A stretch of 9,125 nucleotides of DNA from DATLYT01 sp035574455 (GTDB lineage: Bacteria; Bacteroidota; Ignavibacteria; UBA10030): NCBI GenBank assembly GCA_035574455.1, contig DATLYT010000080.1:1-9125 (forward strand). Direction: 5' to 3'. Both the position numbers and the translations under genes were made by a program. Below are positions 6,372-9,125 of this stretch, one piece after another. Positions within the stretch are counted from its first letter, which is position 1, and each line of letters opens with the position of its first letter. The notes under the pieces are model-generated. The model was not told where the DNA came from. It did not search any database and saw only the letters and a list, made by a program, of their open reading frames with translations.

Positions 6372-9005
6372 TTACATACTCCACCAATAGGTAAACTTCA
6401 GCATCAAAATGTTGTCGGCTTTCGCATCAATCAACCGGGACAGCGACCGATTGAACTGGAACTGCCCGTCATTCTCATAATCCGACCGGCTCTGTGTCCA
6501 GACGAGATAGAGCGTCGAGCCGGGGCGATACTCCCACCGCAAGACAGCGTTACCGCGGAGCGACTTGAAGTTGAAGTCGGGATTACCGAGGCGAATCGGC
6601 GCGGCGGGACCGGAGCCATCGGGGTCGGCGGTATGCGTGTTGGGGTCGAATGTCGATCCGTTCTCTCCGTAGCGCAGAAAGTCGTAGCTCTTCGGTCTCG
6701 TAAGCTCCTTGAAGCTGTAGTAGTCGCCAGACGAGATGAGCGGCTGGGCAAAGAGTTGAAGACTCAGTTGAGGTGTAAATGTCCAGTTCAGACGAATGTT
6801 CGCGGAAAGCGTTCGCTGTCTCATATTGGCAAAGACATAGCGCCGGCCAAATGTAGCCGTGGCCGTCGGGTCGTCAAACGCGCCAACCCACTGCGCTCCG
6901 ATGTTGTCCACTCCATATCCAGGTCCCACTCTCAGCGAAATGTTCGGAGCCGGCTTCCATTGCACGCCAAACTCGACCCGATAATTGTTGTTACCCGACC
7001 CTTGGTAGTTAAAAGCAAACATATCGACCACAATCGGCTTGCGGCTGTCGGAATTCCATCCCATTGCGATCTCGCGACCCGGTAAGTTGATCGTCAATGG
7101 ACCGCCACGCGTGCGCCGGGTGTTGACCATCTCCGGATTGTAGGCAAGGTTCCCCCAGATGGAGTAATAGTTCGGCAATTCCCAGTTGAAACCAGTCCAC
7201 CAACCCATCCACGTCGGGTTCCCTTCAAAATCGAAACTACCGAAGATCGCGGTGTTGATGCTGAAGAATCGGTACCAGCTATTGGGGTCGGGCCATTTGT
7301 AACCGGCCGCAATGTGCGCGTTGATGTAATCGTTCCGCCAGAAGAAGCCCATGTCGTTGGTGTTAAAGCCCGGACTGATAAAACCGATCGCTGAGTTGAG
7401 ATTCATCTGCCCTTTCTGCTTGTTCAATGTAAAGCGACCGGCGTAACCCGAAAGCGAGGTCGCGAGCGAGTCCACGCCGAGATGCGTCGCATCCGGCCGC
7501 TGGAAGTAGTGTTGTGAGCTTCTTTGGAGCGAGATCATGCGCGCGGTCGAGGCGGTCAGGTGCGACGCCGCAAACCACCCGGTCACCACATAGGTTTTCG
7601 AGCTATCGAGAAATGTCCAACCATCGATGCCCGCAACGAGGGCGCTTCCGTTGATCTGGTCCTTCAAACGTTGGTCTTCAAAGAACCGATTGGCGTAGGT
7701 TGAAATGAAGCCGATTCCCTGCTTGCCATCGTTGAAGTCACGCTGCATGCGAGCGACGCCGTAATACGTCATCGGCTCGATTTCCGCTTCCGAGCGAATG
7801 CCGCCCGTTTGCAGCTGAGCGAATTCCCGCGCCGTAAGAGCATGAATCATTCCGATGTTCCAACCATCCCACACCTTGCCGGTGATCTTGCCCGCACCAA
7901 GGATGCGTGCACCAACCGGTGCATCCACGTAATCTGCAGAAACGCTTCCCTGCGGCGCACGACCGATCCGGCGACTGTAGAACAGCATCGGCTCCGCCCA
8001 GTTGAATCCCCAATAGTTTGTGGACCCTCCACGGCCGAAGTTGAACGTATTCGACCCCTCGATGAAAAACGGCCGCTTCTCCTGAAAGAACGACTCAACG
8101 TCGCTCAGGTTGACGACAGCCGGGTCAACTTCCACCTGGCCGAAATCAGGATTGACCGTCGCATCGAGCGTGAGGTTACTGCCAAGACCGATCTTGATAT
8201 CGGCGCCAATGCCCGGCAGATATTTCGAGCCGCTGTTAAACGGGTCGCCATTAATTCGTTGCTTGTACTCTGCGCGAGTGTTCACGTACGGAAGCACCTC
8301 GACGCGAGCGGGCGGAGTGATTCGTTCAATGCCTACGAGATCTGCAAAACGCGACACAAAGCCGCTTTCTCGTTTTCTCCGGATCGAAACATAATCCGTC
8401 TCGTTCTTCCTTCCAATTTGACGGCAAAAGTTAATCCCCCATACATGGGTATCCTTTTCGTGAAACCGCAGCTGAGAGAGCGGAATCCGCATTTCTGCTA
8501 CCCAACCATCTTTGTCGATACTGGTCCTCCCTTCCCACACACCGTCCCACGAGAACTCATCCCAATCGTCGTTGTAGAGCGTTCCGTCCAGCATGGTGCC
8601 TGCCGCGCTCAACGCGAACTGGTACCCACTGCGCCGGTCATAATACGAGTCGATGAACAAAAACAGCCAATCCGCGGTTATGTAGGCATCTCGCCTCCCG
8701 AGCGTTGAGATGATCGAATCGGGAGCACTGTCGTACATGCGCGCGGCGACGTACAGCGCGCCGTCATCGTAGGCGACCCAGACTTCCGTCTTCTCCGTCG
8801 GTGGGTCGCCCTCGTTCGGATCTCGCTGCGTGAAGTTGGTAAAGCCGGGGCGACTCCATACTGGTTCGGAAAGCACGCCGTCGATCACAATCGGTTCTGT
8901 CGCCCGAACAGCGTGAATAGTGAGACGCGAACCGGCGTTTTGACTTGAGGCACACAAAGGCACGATAAGAAGCAACAGTGCGGAGCGACAGAAACGGATC
9001 AGCAT
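6372..9005 (-). CDS. exported CBM9-like / DUF5916 outer-membrane protein
   Basis: The 877-residue product starts with a signal peptide (MLIRFCRSALLLLIVPLCASSQ). Residues about 35-200 resemble the family 9-like carbohydrate-binding domain found in front of DUF5916; visible cues are IVIDGVLSEPVW (39-50), LYVAARMYDS (84-93) and a paired WVAEMRIPLSQLRF segment. The rest matches DUF5916, whose hallmark NPDFGQVEVDP (285-295) and EKRPFFIEG (309-317) are present. The C-terminal half alternates amphipathic strands rich in Trp, Tyr and Asn and ends KFTYWWSM, consistent with an outer-membrane beta-barrel. The ligand is unknown; carbohydrate or peptide binding is inferred from the N-terminal domain. ATG 9005 is preferred over upstream GTG 9050 because GGAG at 9016-9013 lies 7 bases before it and the signal peptide then begins normally. 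The gene looks monocistronic, with its own terminator. Confidence 0.93.
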   Translation of the reverse strand: MLIRFCRSALLLLIVPLCASSQNAGSRLTIHAVRATEPIVIDGVLSEPVWSRPGFTNFTQRDPNEGDPPTEKTEVWVAYDDGALYVAARMYDSAPDSIISTLGRRDAYITADWLFLFIDSYYDRRSGYQFALSAAGTMLDGTLYNDDWDEFSWDGVWEGRTSIDKDGWVAEMRIPLSQLRFHEKDTHVWGINFCRQIGRKNETDYVSIRRKRESGFVSRFADLVGIERITPPARVEVLPYVNTRAEYKQRINGDPFNSGSKYLPGIGADIKIGLGSNLTLDATVNPDFGQVEVDPAVVNLSDVESFFQEKRPFFIEGSNTFNFGRGGSTNYWGFNWAEPMLFYSRRIGRAPQGSVSADYVDAPVGARILGAGKITGKVWDGWNIGMIHALTAREFAQLQTGGIRSEAEIEPMTYYGVARMQRDFNDGKQGIGFISTYANRFFEDQRLKDQINGSALVAGIDGWTFLDSSKTYVVTGWFAASHLTASTARMISLQRSSQHYFQRPDATHLGVDSLATSLSGYAGRFTLNKQKGQMNLNSAIGFISPGFNTNDMGFFWRNDYINAHIAAGYKWPDPNSWYRFFSINTAIFGSFDFEGNPTWMGWWTGFNWELPNYYSIWGNLAYNPEMVNTRRTRGGPLTINLPGREIAMGWNSDSRKPIVVDMFAFNYQGSGNNNYRVEFGVQWKPAPNISLRVGPGYGVDNIGAQWVGAFDDPTATATFGRRYVFANMRQRTLSANIRLNWTFTPQLSLQLFAQPLISSGDYYSFKELTRPKSYDFLRYGENGSTFDPNTHTADPDGSGPAAPIRLGNPDFNFKSLRGNAVLRWEYRPGSTLYLVWTQSRSDYENDGQFQFNRSLSRLIDAKADNILMLKFTYWWSM

Positions 9006-9012
9006 AGTTTTT

Positions 9013-9019
9013 CTCCACC
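9013..9019 (-). promoter_or_regulatory. ribosome-binding site deciding the DUF5916 gene start
   Basis: GGTGGAG on the minus strand ends 7 bases before ATG 9005. It sets the start at the Met that opens the signal peptide and excludes the 15-residue extension from GTG 9050. Confidence 0.65.
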
Positions 9020-9070
9020 AAAATGATTGTTGATAGTTGTACGACCGCACAACCGAGAAAAAGGTTGTAG

Positions 9071-9125
9071 ATGTTGAAGGTAACGGAGCGCTCGTCTACG
9101 AAAAAGGACAAGCGAGGACTTGTGG
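9071..9125 (+). CDS. possible start of a divergent gene (partial, unidentified)
   Basis: ATG 9071 opens a frame that runs 18 codons to the end of the window (MLKVTERSSTKKDKRGLV) with no stop. AAAAAGG at 9058-9064 sits 6 bases upstream and would serve as a ribosome-binding site. The fragment is basic and polar with no recognisable motif. It would be divergent from the DUF5916 gene, with 65 bases between the two starts. An open frame of 18 codons is common by chance, so this is tentative. Confidence 0.3.
   Translation, partial: MLKVTERSSTKKDKRGLV
9101..9124 (-). terminator. weak possible terminator of a minus-strand gene beyond the window
   Basis: On the minus strand a short stem, ACAAG with CTTGT, closes a TCCTCG loop and is followed by CCTTTTT. 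The stem is only 5 bp, so this is a weak candidate. It competes with the reading of the same bases as the start of a plus-strand gene. Confidence 0.15.

Noticed and set aside
6330..7085. A 251-codon open frame on the plus strand over the 3' end of the DUF5916 gene
   Set aside because: Same pattern of an antisense shadow. It also starts just past the shared terminator with no ribosome-binding site that I can see.
7809..8708. A 299-codon open frame on the plus strand, antisense to the DUF5916 gene
   Set aside because: Its translation has no family resemblance and is rich in Arg, Pro and Ser, as expected for the complement of a coding gene. The opposing frame has clear domain hallmarks.
8764..9111. 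A 115-codon minus-strand frame crossing the DUF5916 start
   Set aside because: It is out of frame with the DUF5916 signal peptide and N-terminal domain, which have a good ribosome-binding site. The product resembles no family.

Overview
The window reads as ordinary chromosomal DNA of a bacterium from the FCB (Bacteroidota/Chlorobi/Ignavibacteria-like) group. The pointers are a large DUF5916 outer-membrane protein, a bacterial hexose-phosphate mutase with a GEGSGG sugar loop, an isolated EutN/CcmL shell-type protein, several starts without a Shine-Dalgarno sequence, and two promoter candidates of the TTG-N20-TAnnTTTG kind. The phylum is an inference; there is no rRNA or other marker gene. Base composition looks even throughout. 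I see no insertion sequence, CRISPR array, tRNA, rRNA or phage gene.

Layout. (1) Positions 2242 to 1, minus strand: a four-gene run of a secreted lipoprotein of unknown family, AMMECR1 (AmmeMemoRadiSam protein A), MEMO1 (AmmeMemoRadiSam protein B), and the first 23 codons of a Rossmann-fold NAD(P)-binding protein that leaves the window. Gaps are short (5 bp, then 0 bp), so this looks like one operon. The radical SAM partner of the AMMECR1/Memo pair is not in view. (2) Positions 2243-2413: a divergent promoter region. (3) Positions 2414-5109, plus strand: an alpha-D-phosphohexomutase (GlmM/PMM type), a secreted TPR protein that follows it by one base, a 28-bp near-perfect palindrome, and a stand-alone EutN/CcmL protein. 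(4) Positions 5170-6264, plus strand: dprA, a DNA-processing and natural transformation protein. (5) Positions 6286-6314: a bidirectional terminator between convergent genes. (6) Positions 9005-6372, minus strand: an 877-residue exported protein with an N-terminal CBM9-like domain and a DUF5916 C-terminal barrel. (7) The last 55 bases may begin a divergent plus-strand gene.

The genes do not form one obvious pathway. The mutase supplies activated sugar phosphates for the envelope, the TPR protein, lipoprotein and DUF5916 protein are exported, and DprA handles incoming single-stranded DNA. The less understood parts are the AMMECR1/Memo operon and the orphan microcompartment-type protein; neither is proof of a new system. 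No stretch longer than 300 bases lacks a gene.
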